A stretch of DNA of 64,000 nucleotides, taken from positions 62,001 through 126,000 of the forward strand of contig NZ_JNYJ01000021.1 in assembly GCF_000716715.1 (NCBI RefSeq), in the 5' to 3' direction. Both the position numbers and the translations under genes were made by a program. Within the stretch, counting starts at the first letter, position 1; every line of letters starts with the position of its first letter. The notes under the pieces were generated by a model. That model had not been told where the DNA came from. It saw only the letters and a list, made by a program, of their open reading frames with translations, and ran no database searches. Positions 40,314-48,197 of the stretch are shown piece by piece. The stretch comes from Dactylosporangium aurantiacum. Lineage in GTDB: Bacteria > Actinomycetota > Actinomycetes > Mycobacteriales > Micromonosporaceae.

Positions 40314-40382
40314 GCACCGAGCGTGGCGGTTTTCCCGGGTACGGTCGTCAGCGCCAGCACGTATCCGTGGTACGCACATGCG

Positions 40383-42386
40383 ATGGAACCCTCGGCGACG
40401 GCGGACGCGGCGGACGCGGCGGCTTTGCGGGCGGCGGTCGGCACCGGGGCGGTCGCGGTCGTCACCGCGGCGCCGCGCGTGGTGCACGCCGCGCTGGACG
40501 GGGTGGCCGGGGTCGGGTGGACGCACTGCCCGCCGGACACCGACGCGCCGCCGCTGTGGCCGCTCACCCGGCTGCTGCCGGCGGCCGGCGTCCCGGGCAG
40601 CGGCTTCGCCGGGGCGGTGGCGTTGGCGGAGGCGTTGGCGGCGGCGCACCGGACCGTGGTCGTCGAGGACGTCCAGCACGCGTCCGCGGAGACCCTCGCC
40701 GTGCTGCGGCACCTCGGCCGGACGGCGGCGTCCGCGGGGGTGCTGCTGGTCGTGACGTACGACGGCGCGGGCGGGCGGCACCCCGCGCCGCTGGCCGAGA
40801 CCCTGCGCGTGCTGGCCGGGGTCCGGGGTGCGGTGCCGCTCGGGCCGGTCGCGCGGATCGGGGCGCTGCTCGCCTCCGCCGGCGCGGAGGTCCTGGCCGG
40901 GCGGCCCCGGGCGGCGGCGGCGCTGTGCGTCGAGGCGGCGGACCTGGCCACGGCGTGTGACCGGGCCGACCTGCTCGCCGAGGCGGCGCTGGTCCTGCCC
41001 GGCGCGGGCGATCCGGATGTCGTGGCGCGGCTGGTGCTGCTGTGCGATCGCGCATTGACCCGGTTCCCGCCCGGCGCTCCCGCCGCCGGCGGGGCGGCGG
41101 TGCTGCGGGCGCGGTTGCTGGCGCGGCGGGCCGGGTTGCGGGCCGAGGGTGACCAGGGTGACCCTGCCGACGGTGTGGCGGCCCTGGCCGCCGCCGAGGC
41201 CGGCGGCGACCCGGGTGCGCTGCTGGACGCGGCCCGCGCCCGCATGTGGCACCTCGACCGGGCCGGCGACACCGACGAGCGTCTCCGCCTCGCCGACCTC
41301 ACCGTGGCCACGGCGCTGCGGTGCGGGCAGCTCCGGCCGGCGGTCCGGGGCGAGCTGTGGCGCATCGACGTGCGGTACCAGCAGCAGGATCTGCGCGGCG
41401 TCGACGACGGCATCACCCGGCTGCACGACCTCGCCGACGCCGCGCGGGCGCCCGTCGCCGCGTGGCACGCCCGGCGCGCCGACGCCGCCCGGGCCGCGCT
41501 GGCCGGCCGCTTCACCGCCGCGCGGGCCGCCTCCGCCGAGGCGCACCGCATCGCCGGCACGCTCGGCGACGACCTCGCCATGGTGGTCACCGACGTCTTC
41601 GCCGGGCTGCTCGCCCTGGTCCGCGGCGACCCCCGCGAGCTGCGCGACGGGTGGGAGGAGCGGCTGGGCGCGTACCCCGGGCTGCCGATCGCGGTGGCCG
41701 CCGCCGCCCTGGCATGGCACCAGGCCGGTCACCGGGATGAGGCGCTCGCGCGGTACGAACGCCTGCGCCACCTGCTGCGCGAACCGCCGCGCGGCGTGCG
41801 GTGGCTCGGCGTGCTGCAGCACCTGACCGAGCTGGCGCTGCTGCTCCAGGACGCGGAGGCCGCCGCCTGGGCGCTGCCGCTGTGGCGGCCGTGGGCCGGC
41901 TCCGGCGGCTTCCCCGGCAATGCCGACAGCTTCTGCGGCGGCGCCGCCGACCGCACCATCGGCCGGCTGGCGGCGCTGCTCGGCAGGCACGAGGAGGCCG
42001 TGGCCGCCCTGGAGCGGGCGGTGCGGGGCAACACCCGCCTCGACGCCCGGCCGTGGCTCGTGCACACCTGGCTCGACCTCGCCACCCTGCGGTCCGCAGG
42101 CGGCGCCGGTACCGGTGGTCTGGCGGGCCGGGCGGCCGCGGAGGCCCGGCGGCTCGACATGCCCGGCGCCGTGCGGGCCGCCGCCGCGCTGCTCGACGAC
42201 CCGCTCACCGCCCGGGAACGCGAGATCGCCGCCCTGGTCGCGGCGGCCCTCAGCAACCGCGACATCGCCGCCCGGCTGGTGGTCAGCGAACGCACCGTCG
42301 AAACCCACGTGCGGCACATCCTGGCCAAACTCGGCCTGCCGAACCGCACGGCCCTCACCGCGTTCCTGCTCAGCGGGTCACGGTGA
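40383..42386 (+). CDS. Large LuxR-family regulator without a recognisable Walker A
   Basis: The 667-residue protein ends in a clear LuxR HTH (LTAREREIAALVAAALSNRDIAARLVVSERTVETHVRHILAKLG). The centre is alpha-helical, probably TPR-like. The N-terminal 130 residues have a Walker B-like RTVVVEDVQHASAETLAVLRHLG, but the usual P-loop GxxGxGKT of LAL-type regulators is missing, and the protein is shorter than the ~900-residue norm. So it may not hydrolyse ATP. The start is ATG 40383. It is divergent from the amidase gene and ends 17 bp inside the convergent DUF1203 gene. Confidence 0.88.
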   Translation: MEPSATADAADAAALRAAVGTGAVAVVTAAPRVVHAALDGVAGVGWTHCPPDTDAPPLWPLTRLLPAAGVPGSGFAGAVALAEALAAAHRTVVVEDVQHASAETLAVLRHLGRTAASAGVLLVVTYDGAGGRHPAPLAETLRVLAGVRGAVPLGPVARIGALLASAGAEVLAGRPRAAAALCVEAADLATACDRADLLAEAALVLPGAGDPDVVARLVLLCDRALTRFPPGAPAAGGAAVLRARLLARRAGLRAEGDQGDPADGVAALAAAEAGGDPGALLDAARARMWHLDRAGDTDERLRLADLTVATALRCGQLRPAVRGELWRIDVRYQQQDLRGVDDGITRLHDLADAARAPVAAWHARRADAARAALAGRFTAARAASAEAHRIAGTLGDDLAMVVTDVFAGLLALVRGDPRELRDGWEERLGAYPGLPIAVAAAALAWHQAGHRDEALARYERLRHLLREPPRGVRWLGVLQHLTELALLLQDAEAAAWALPLWRPWAGSGGFPGNADSFCGGAADRTIGRLAALLGRHEEAVAALERAVRGNTRLDARPWLVHTWLDLATLRSAGGAGTGGLAGRAAAEARRLDMPGAVRAAAALLDDPLTAREREIAALVAAALSNRDIAARLVVSERTVETHVRHILAKLGLPNRTALTAFLLSGSR

Positions 42387-42822
42387 ACATGTAGCAGCCG
42401 TACGCGACGTTGCGGGAGTCGACGCGCACGACCGCCGGCTCCCGCAGTACCGACGCCAAGGCCCCCTCGGGATCGGAGCCGTCGTGCACCCGCGTCGCCG
42501 GGTGGATCCAGCCCCGCGCGTCGTAGGCCCGCAGCACCTGCGGCCGCCCCCGCCACTGCTCCGGGTAGCCGGTCCCCGCCGGCCCGGCGCACCGCTCGGC
42601 GTGCGCGAAGACGGCGCCGATCTCACGGTACGGGCTCGGCGGCAGCACCGGTTCGTACCCGAACAGGATCAGCGCCTCCCCCTCGACCGCGTCGCGCAGG
42701 CAGCACCGCAACGGCTCCCCACCGGCGGCGGCGGACCGCTCGACAGGGTTGCCGGATACGTCGGTTCCCTTGCCCCGCACCGCTTCCAGGATGCCGGGGT
42801 CGATCGCACTCACGGTGAACAT
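42370..42822 (-). CDS. DUF1203 domain-containing protein
   Basis: The 150-residue protein matches DUF1203 throughout: RCCLRDAVEGEALILFGYEPVLPPSPYREIGAVFAH, then VLRAYDARGWIHPATRVHDG and the terminal VDSRNVAYGCYMFTVTR. The function of the family is unknown. It starts at ATG 42822 and its last codons overlap the LuxR gene on the opposite strand. Confidence 0.9.
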   Translation of the reverse strand: MFTVSAIDPGILEAVRGKGTDVSGNPVERSAAAGGEPLRCCLRDAVEGEALILFGYEPVLPPSPYREIGAVFAHAERCAGPAGTGYPEQWRGRPQVLRAYDARGWIHPATRVHDGSDPEGALASVLREPAVVRVDSRNVAYGCYMFTVTR

Positions 42823-42930
42823 GCCCCTGATCCTCACCCACCCCGGCCGCCGACGCTGGCGGAAATCGGCCGTCACACTCCCCCGCTGCTCGCCGTGCGG
42901 ACCGGCACCGCCGGACTTACCGTTGAGCAG

Positions 42931-43371
42931 GTGGAACGTGTACCCCTGGACGAGAACGCCGCCGCGCGGCAACGCCTGACCACCCTCATCGACTCCCTCG
43001 CCGACGACGATTTCGACCGCCCGGTCACCCCCAGCTGGACCGTCGCGACGGTCCTTGCCCAGCTCGCGTTCTGGGACCGCTGGGCGCAGACCCTGGTGCA
43101 CCGCTGGCGGTCGGGCGAGCTGCCCCCGCCCACCGTGCCCCCGTGGTACGACGACGCCCTCAACCACACGCTGCTGCCGACGTGGCAGGCCCTCCCGGGC
43201 CGGCAGGCGGCGCTGATCGCCCAGGCCGCCGCCGAGGCCGCGGACCGCGAGATCGAGAAGGCGGAAACCCCGGTGCTCGCCGGCATCCTCGCCGCCGACC
43301 AGTCCAACCTGCTGGACCGCGCGACCCCGCGCAACGACGCGCTGGACCGCATCGAACACGCCCTGCGCTGA
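42931..43371 (+). CDS. DinB/maleylpyruvate isomerase-like N-terminal domain protein
   Basis: The protein has about 146 residues. The pattern DDDFDRPVTPSWTVATVLAQLAFWDRWAQTLVHRW is the start of the mycothiol-dependent maleylpyruvate isomerase-like four-helix fold. The usual metal-binding His of 'xVxdvlaHl' is Gln here (VLAQLAFWD), and a weak second site is all that remains, so metal binding is doubtful. GTG 42931 is my start choice; GTG 42895 is possible. It ends at the hairpin at 43390. Confidence 0.7.
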   Translation: MERVPLDENAAARQRLTTLIDSLADDDFDRPVTPSWTVATVLAQLAFWDRWAQTLVHRWRSGELPPPTVPPWYDDALNHTLLPTWQALPGRQAALIAQAAAEAADREIEKAETPVLAGILAADQSNLLDRATPRNDALDRIEHALR

Positions 43372-43389
43372 CCCGCACCGGCCAGTCCC

Positions 43390-43413
43390 GGGGGCCGGCG
43401 CCGGCCGGCCCCC
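43390..43413. terminator. 9-bp GC hairpin between convergent genes
   Basis: GGGGGCCGG (43390-43398) pairs with CCGGCCCCC (43405-43413) around CGCCGG. It is positioned just after the stop at 43371 and before the convergent flavodoxin-like gene end at 43451. No T tract. Confidence 0.5.
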
Positions 43414-43450
43414 GATCGACCGCCACGGACCAGCGCCCGGCGGACCGGGC

Positions 43451-44032
43451 TCACTGGTACGGCGAGGATGCGAGCAGCCGGGCCAGGTGGGCGGCGTTCG
43501 CGGCCAGCGTCAGCGTCGCGGCGGCCGTCGTGTCGGGCTTCGGGCCGGCGTCCTTGTAGTCGACCTTGCCCATGGCCTCGCCGACCCAGTACGTGGACGC
43601 GGCGGCGGGGATGGTGAAGCCGACGTCGTTGAGGGCCTGCAGGACCTCGGCGGTGACGTGGTGGGCGCCGTCCTCGTTGCCGACCACGGCGACCGTGGCG
43701 ACCTTGCCGCGCATGGTGCCGGTGGTGAGCTCGGCGTCGAGGCGCTCGAGGACCATCTTGCAGACCGACGACGGCTGGCCCATCCAGATCGGGGTGGCCA
43801 TGACGAGGATGTGGGCGTCGAGCAGCCGGGCGCGGATGGCGGGCCAGGCGTCGCCGGGGCCCTCGTCGGCGGAGACGCCGAAGTGCACGTCGTGGTCGGC
43901 GACGCGGATGACGGTGCCGTCGACGTCGTGGTCGGCGAGGACGGTGAGGACCTCCCGGCCCAGCAGCTCGGAGCTGGACGGGGACGGGGACCTCCGCAGG
44001 GAGCAGCTCAGCACGAGCGCGCGCAGCGTCAT
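43451..44032 (-). CDS. Flavodoxin-like NAD(P)H-dependent oxidoreductase
   Basis: The 193-residue protein has the FMN phosphate loop LVLSCSLRRSPSPSSSE and the substrate-loop motif ILVMATPIWMGQPSSVCKMVLERLDAEL, both typical of the NADPH-dependent FMN reductase / flavodoxin-like family. It probably reduces quinones, nitro compounds or flavins. It is on the same strand as the SRPBCC and SDR genes upstream; the 72-bp gap to the SRPBCC stop allows co-transcription. Confidence 0.88.
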   Translation of the reverse strand: MTLRALVLSCSLRRSPSPSSSELLGREVLTVLADHDVDGTVIRVADHDVHFGVSADEGPGDAWPAIRARLLDAHILVMATPIWMGQPSSVCKMVLERLDAELTTGTMRGKVATVAVVGNEDGAHHVTAEVLQALNDVGFTIPAAASTYWVGEAMGKVDYKDAGPKPDTTAAATLTLAANAAHLARLLASSPYQ

Positions 44033-44104
44033 GGAAGACCTCCTGGAAACGCGGGAACGCCGCCTCCCGCGCGAGGAGGCGGCGTTCCGGGAACGAGGGA
44101 AGAT

Positions 44105-44569
44105 TTACAGGCCGGGGCGCTGGATGTCGCCGCGCCACTGGCCGGACTCGGTGCCGCGCTCCTCGATGTACTCCTTGAAGCGCTTCGTGTCCGCCTTCAC
44201 CTGCATGTCGTCGACGCCGACGGCGGCGCCGGCCTTCTCCACGACGCCCGAGGGCTGCCAGTCGAGCTGGACGGTGACCCGGGTGTCCTGGTCGCCGAGG
44301 CGGTGGAAGGTGACGACGCCGGCGTGCTTGGTGTCGCCGCCGACGCTCTTCCAGGCGATCCGCTCGTCCGGGTGCTGCTCGGTGATCTCGGCGTCGAACT
44401 CGCGCCGGACACCGCCGACCTTCGTCACCCAGTGCGTGCGCCGGTCGTCGACCTGACGGATCGATTCGACGCCGCTCATGAACTGCGGGAACGACTCGAA
44501 CTGGGTCCACTGGTTGTATGCGGTGCGCACGGGCACGTGGACGTCGATGGTTTCGGTCACGCCACTCAT
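44105..44569 (-). CDS. SRPBCC family (polyketide cyclase/START-like) protein
   Basis: The 154-residue protein is a helix-grip fold of the SRPBCC type. It opens VTETIDVHVPVRTAYNQWTQFESFPQFMSGVESIRQVDDRRTHW, with the typical IAWKSVGG and VTVQLDWQPSGVVEKAGAAVG further on. These proteins bind hydrophobic ligands; no substrate is known for this subgroup. ATG 44569 has GGAGGA directly upstream. Same strand as the neighbouring SDR and flavodoxin-like genes. Confidence 0.9.
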   Translation of the reverse strand: MSGVTETIDVHVPVRTAYNQWTQFESFPQFMSGVESIRQVDDRRTHWVTKVGGVRREFDAEITEQHPDERIAWKSVGGDTKHAGVVTFHRLGDQDTRVTVQLDWQPSGVVEKAGAAVGVDDMQVKADTKRFKEYIEERGTESGQWRGDIQRPGL

Positions 44570-44638
44570 TCGTTCCTCCGAACTCTTGACTTGCGCGTTC
44601 CACCGTCTCGTGCCCGCCAGGGAGGGCGGCAAACCCAT

Positions 44639-45400
44639 TCAGGCCTGTTGTTGCGTAGGTCGCACCAGGAGCTCGTTGACCGCGACGTGCCGCGGGCGGG
44701 TGACGATGTACGTGATCGTGTCGGCGATGTCGTCGGCCTGGAGGCGTTCCATGTCGGCGAAGCGCTGCCGGATCGTGTCGAGGATCTCGGGGCGGTTGTG
44801 GCCGGCGAGCTCGGTCTCCACGGCGCCCGGCTCGACCAGCGACACGCGCACGTACCGGCCGGTGACCTCCTGCCGGAGCGCCTCGCTGAAGGCACCGACG
44901 GCGTGCTTGGTCGCGTTGTAGACGCCGCTGCCGTTGCGGGCGACCCGGCCGGCGACGGAGCTGACGTTGACCATGTCGGCGACCTTGCGCGGGCCGTCGG
45001 CCGCGGCGGCGAGCAGGTGCGGCAGCGCGGCGTGGGCGCAGTACATGAGCCCCATGACGTTGACGGAGATCATGCGCTGCCACTCCTCGACCGGCGCGTC
45101 GACGACGGGTCCGAGCAGCATGACGCCGGCGTTGTTGACGAGGGTGTCGAGGCGCCCGAGCTCGGCCACGGTCCGCTGGACCGCGGCCGCCGCCTCGGCC
45201 CGGTCGGTGACGTCGGCCTCGACGGCGAGGGCGACCCCGCCGCCGGCACGGATGCGGTCGGCGAGCGCGTCCAGCCGGTCGGCGCGGCGGGCGGCGAGCG
45301 CGACGGCGGCGCCGCGGGCGGCCAGCGACAGGGCGGCGGCCTCACCGATGCCGCTGGACGCGCCGGTGACGAGTGCGACAGTTCCTGACAAAGATCCCAT
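44639..45400 (-). CDS. SDR family oxidoreductase
   Basis: The 253-residue classical SDR has VALVTGASSGIGEAAALSLAARG for cofactor binding, LVNNAGVMLLG, and the catalytic Ser/Tyr/Lys in VSSVAGR and GVYNATKHAVGA. It has an Ala-Ala-Arg-Arg after strand 2 that favours NADP(H). Its substrate is unknown. It precedes the SRPBCC gene by 69 bp on the same strand. Confidence 0.93.
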   Translation of the reverse strand: MGSLSGTVALVTGASSGIGEAAALSLAARGAAVALAARRADRLDALADRIRAGGGVALAVEADVTDRAEAAAAVQRTVAELGRLDTLVNNAGVMLLGPVVDAPVEEWQRMISVNVMGLMYCAHAALPHLLAAAADGPRKVADMVNVSSVAGRVARNGSGVYNATKHAVGAFSEALRQEVTGRYVRVSLVEPGAVETELAGHNRPEILDTIRQRFADMERLQADDIADTITYIVTRPRHVAVNELLVRPTQQQA

Positions 45401-45454
45401 ACGACCGAAACTACGGCACGGTCTCAGGTCCAGAGGGACCTCGGTGCGGCGACG

Positions 45455-46339
45455 TCAAGACTCCAGGTCGCGCCGGATCTCCTCGAGGACCTTCTGGGTG
45501 TCCGTCGGCGGCCGGGCCTCGACGCACAGCCGTTCCATGGCCTCGGCGTACAGGTCGACGTCGTCGCGCTTGTCGAGGTACAGCGCGCTGGTGAGCTGCT
45601 CGATGTACACGACGTCGGGCAGGTCCTGGTCGGGGAAGCGCAGGATGGTGAACGCACCGCCGGCCGCGGCGTGGCCGCCCGCGTTGAACGGGATGACCTG
45701 CAGCCGCACGTTGGGCAGCGTGTTGGCCTCCAGGAGGGCGTCGACCTGGCCGCGCATGATGTCGATGCCGCCGATCGGCCGGCGCAGCGCCGCCTCGTCG
45801 ACGACGACCCACAGCTTCGGCGCGTCGGCGCGGGTCAGCACCTGCTGGCGGGCCATGCGCAGCTCGACCCGGCGGTCGATCTCGTCGGCCTTGGCGCGGC
45901 CGTGGCCGAGCAGGACGACGGCGCGCGCGTACTCCTTGGTCTGCAGCAGGCCGGGCACGAACTGCACCTCGTAGGTGCGGATGAGCGCCGCGGCGGCCTC
46001 CAGGCCCAGGTAGGACTGGAACCAGTTGGGCAGCACGTCGCCGAAGCGGTGCCACCAGCCCGGGTTGTTCGCGTCGCGGGCCAGGGCGAGCAGCCGCGAG
46101 CGTTCCTCTTCGTCGTCCAGGCCGTACAGGGTGAGCAGGTCGGCGACGTCACGCTCCTTGAAGCCGACGCGGCCGAGCTCCATGCGGCTGATCTTCGATT
46201 CGGACGAGCGGATCTCCCAACCCGCGTCCTCACGGGTCACGCCCTGCGCCTCGCGGAGCCGGCGCAGGTGGGCGCCCAGCAGCATCCGGAGGACCGTGGG
46301 GCCTCCGGACGCGCCGCCTTCAGGGGTTCCGGTCGTCAC
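45455..46339 (-). CDS. Scr1-family helix-turn-helix regulator (XRE HTH + DUF5753)
   Basis: The 294-residue protein has an N-terminal XRE HTH (HLRRLREAQGVTREDAGWEIRSSESKISRMELGRVGF) and a C-terminal DUF5753 domain (RTYEVQFVPGLLQTKEYARAV, LPNVRLQVIPFNAGGHAAAGGAFTILRFP). This architecture is paired with small DUF397 proteins in actinomycetes, and such a gene lies immediately upstream (46472-46726). The pairs resemble toxin-antitoxin-like modules and affect development or antibiotic production in Streptomyces (Scr1/WhiJ type). The effect here is unknown. Confidence 0.94.
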   Translation of the reverse strand: MTTGTPEGGASGGPTVLRMLLGAHLRRLREAQGVTREDAGWEIRSSESKISRMELGRVGFKERDVADLLTLYGLDDEEERSRLLALARDANNPGWWHRFGDVLPNWFQSYLGLEAAAALIRTYEVQFVPGLLQTKEYARAVVLLGHGRAKADEIDRRVELRMARQQVLTRADAPKLWVVVDEAALRRPIGGIDIMRGQVDALLEANTLPNVRLQVIPFNAGGHAAAGGAFTILRFPDQDLPDVVYIEQLTSALYLDKRDDVDLYAEAMERLCVEARPPTDTQKVLEEIRRDLES

Positions 46340-46471
46340 CTACTGCCTCCGAGTTCCTGGACATGCCTCCGTCGTGCCAGCGCGAGCCGGAGTAAGCATG
46401 CCATGAGCCGACAGTAAGCGGGAGTGGGCTCGCGTCGATCCGGCGGTATCGCTGCAAGCGAGCCCACGCCC

Positions 46472-46726
46472 TCAGTGGTCGGGCTGCAGCAGGTTGTCGA
46501 AGTCGCCGTCCCGGGCCCCGGCGATGAAGGCCGCGATCTCGTCGTAGGTGTAGATGAGCGCGGGACCCTCCGGGTCGCGCGAGTTGCGCATCGCGAACCC
46601 GGCCCCGCCCGGCAGGGGGGCCAGCTCGACACAGTTGCCGCTCGGGTTGCTGCGGCTGCTCTTCTGCCAGGGCACGCCCGGCAGGTCGCCGGCCGGCATC
46701 CCGTTGTACGTCTGCTCCATGGGCAT
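46472..46726 (-). CDS. DUF397 domain-containing protein
   Basis: The 84-residue protein holds a full DUF397 domain: WQKSSRSNPSGNCVELAPL, then AMRNSRDPEGPALIYTYDEIAAFIAGARDGDFD. DUF397 proteins are the small partners of Scr1-type HTH proteins such as the one encoded directly downstream. ATG 46726 follows an AGAGAG Shine-Dalgarno; ATG 46720 is equally possible. A longer start at 46780 is unlikely. Confidence 0.92.
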   Translation of the reverse strand: MPMEQTYNGMPAGDLPGVPWQKSSRSNPSGNCVELAPLPGGAGFAMRNSRDPEGPALIYTYDEIAAFIAGARDGDFDNLLQPDH

Positions 46727-46770
46727 CTCTCTGCAACATGTAGTTGAAAGTTTGCCGAGAATCGGCGTCT

Positions 46771-46830
46771 GCACGTGCATCGGCTCTTGCGTATGCAGCC
46801 GATAACGCGCATGCTAGCGCATGTGCGAAT
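46771..46830. promoter_or_regulatory. Cluster of palindromes between the DUF397 and GGDEF genes
   Basis: GCACGTGC (46771-46778) is a perfect palindrome. ATCGGCT (46779-46785) and AGCCGAT (46797-46803) form an inverted repeat with an 11-nt loop. CGCATG is repeated on either side of CTAG at about 46808-46823. The 197-bp divergent region is the likely control region for both genes; the binding factor is unknown. Confidence 0.45.
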
Positions 46831-46923
46831 GTGCGGGGACGCTCACAATTTGTGACCGAAACCGGACGTTCGCTCCCAAATGATCGGGTGGCTTCCCCAG
46901 CTGCGATCTTGGAGGACGCGCAC

Positions 46924-47580
46924 ATGGACCCTCTCGCCTTCCTGGCCGGCGCGGCCGCGGCGGCTGGAGCGTGCGCGGCGTGGATCCAGCAGCGGCGGGT
47001 GGCCCAGCTGCAGCGGCAGCTCACCGCGGAGCGCCACGCCGCCAGCCACGACGCGTTGACCGGCCTTCCCAACCGGCGCGCCTTCTACCAGCGCGGCGCC
47101 GAGCTCGTCGCCGACCCGCACGCGTACCCCCTGGTCGCCGTCGTGCTCGACGTCGACGGGTTCAAACAGATCAACGACGTCTACGGCCACTCCGCCGGCG
47201 ACGAGGTCCTGGTGACCATCGCGCGCCGCTTCTCCGCGTGCGCGGGGCGTGGCGTGGTGGCCAGGCTCGGCGGCGACGAGTTCGCCGGCCTCATCGCCGG
47301 GCGTGACGGGGAGCCCGACGAGCAGGCCGCCGGCCTCGCCGACCAGCTGGCCGCGCCGATGCGGCTCTGCGGTCAGGTGGTGTCGGTCAGCACGTCGGTC
47401 GGGCTCGTCCCGGTCGAGCCCGGGGCGCACCTCGCCGATGCGGTGCACCGGGCCGACGCCGCCATGTACCGCGCCAAGCACCACACCCAGCGCCGCCGCC
47501 ACCACCTGGTGACGCATCAGCACGTCCTGCACGCATCGCTGCGCCTCAGCAAGCCCACCCACCCCACATCGGCGACCTGA
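46924..47580 (+). CDS. GGDEF domain protein, membrane-anchored (putative diguanylate cyclase)
   Basis: The 218-residue protein has one N-terminal hydrophobic helix (residues 5-21), a short coiled coil (QQRRVAQLQRQL) and a GGDEF domain from about residue 42. DALTGLPNRRAF, LDVDGFKQINDVYGHSAGDEVL and the active-site GGDEF (116-120) are all intact. No RxxD inhibitory site precedes the GGDEF, so it should not be inhibited by product that way. It makes cyclic di-GMP, which controls development in filamentous actinobacteria. ATG 46924 follows GGAGG. The 3' end is His/Arg-rich and not conserved. Confidence 0.93.
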   Translation: MDPLAFLAGAAAAAGACAAWIQQRRVAQLQRQLTAERHAASHDALTGLPNRRAFYQRGAELVADPHAYPLVAVVLDVDGFKQINDVYGHSAGDEVLVTIARRFSACAGRGVVARLGGDEFAGLIAGRDGEPDEQAAGLADQLAAPMRLCGQVVSVSTSVGLVPVEPGAHLADAVHRADAAMYRAKHHTQRRRHHLVTHQHVLHASLRLSKPTHPTSAT

Positions 47581-47595
47581 CAAGGATCCCCCGCG

Positions 47596-47799
47596 ATGGA
47601 CCTCAAAGAGCTCGTCCGCCAGCGCCGCCGCCATCAGCCACGGCCGAAGAGCTGGCTGGCCGCGAAACTCCACCGTGCCGAGCAGTGCCGCGACTGCCAC
47701 CAACCGTGGCCGTGCGACCAGTACGTCTCGGCCCGCAACTCGGTGCTCGTGTACGCGCTGCGACGCCTCGAGCTCGCCCGGCCCGGGAGCCTGGGGTGA
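47596..47799 (+). CDS. Small protein with C-x2-C-x2-PWPC motif (67 residues)
   Basis: This 67-residue peptide follows the GGDEF gene by 15 bp. It has a basic N-terminus (ELVRQRRRHQPRPKSW) and the motif QCRDCHQPWPC. The stop overlaps the GTG of the next gene by 4 bp, and that gene carries the related motif LCTGCREPWPC. Proteins of this type occur in Micromonosporaceae with no known role; the cysteines may bind zinc. Confidence 0.7.
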   Translation: MDLKELVRQRRRHQPRPKSWLAAKLHRAEQCRDCHQPWPCDQYVSARNSVLVYALRRLELARPGSLG

Positions 47800-48197
47800 C
47801 AATCGCGCACATCCCGGCCCGGCCGACGTGGCTGTGCACGGGATGTCGCGAGCCGTGGCCGTGCGCGGCGAAGCAGCAGCAGCTCCTCGCGGACCACGGC
47901 GACAGCCCCGCCGCGCTGCGCACCATGATGGCGCTGCGGGTCGCCGACGCCGCCGAGGACCTGCGCCAGCTCGGCGCCGACCAGCTCTGGGCCCGGTTCC
48001 TGGGCTGGCTGCCGGCCCCCGGGCAGGGTCCCATGATCCGCTGGGTGGCCAACCCGCCGCTCGGCGGGCACCGCCGGCCGGCGCCGGTCAGGGAGCAGAT
48101 CGACCCTCGGGGTCCGGCGTTGCGAGTGTCGCCACCACCGGAAAATGGTCTGACGCGGACGCAGTCGCGGCGCCGTCCAGGACGCGGCACGCCGTGA
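47796..48197 (+). CDS. Protein with C-x2-C-x2-PWPC motif (133 residues)
   Basis: The protein starts at GTG 47796 inside the stop codon of the 67-residue gene. It has WLCTGCREPWPCAAK near the N-terminus, then a helix-rich region (LRTMMALRVADAAEDLRQLGADQLWARFLGWLPAPG). The last 40 residues are Arg/Pro-rich and their codons overlap the convergent endonuclease gene for 110 bp. Conserved homologues in the family are expected to end earlier, so part of the tail may not be conserved. Function unknown. Confidence 0.7.
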   Translation: MTIAHIPARPTWLCTGCREPWPCAAKQQQLLADHGDSPAALRTMMALRVADAAEDLRQLGADQLWARFLGWLPAPGQGPMIRWVANPPLGGHRRPAPVREQIDPRGPALRVSPPPENGLTRTQSRRRPGRGTP

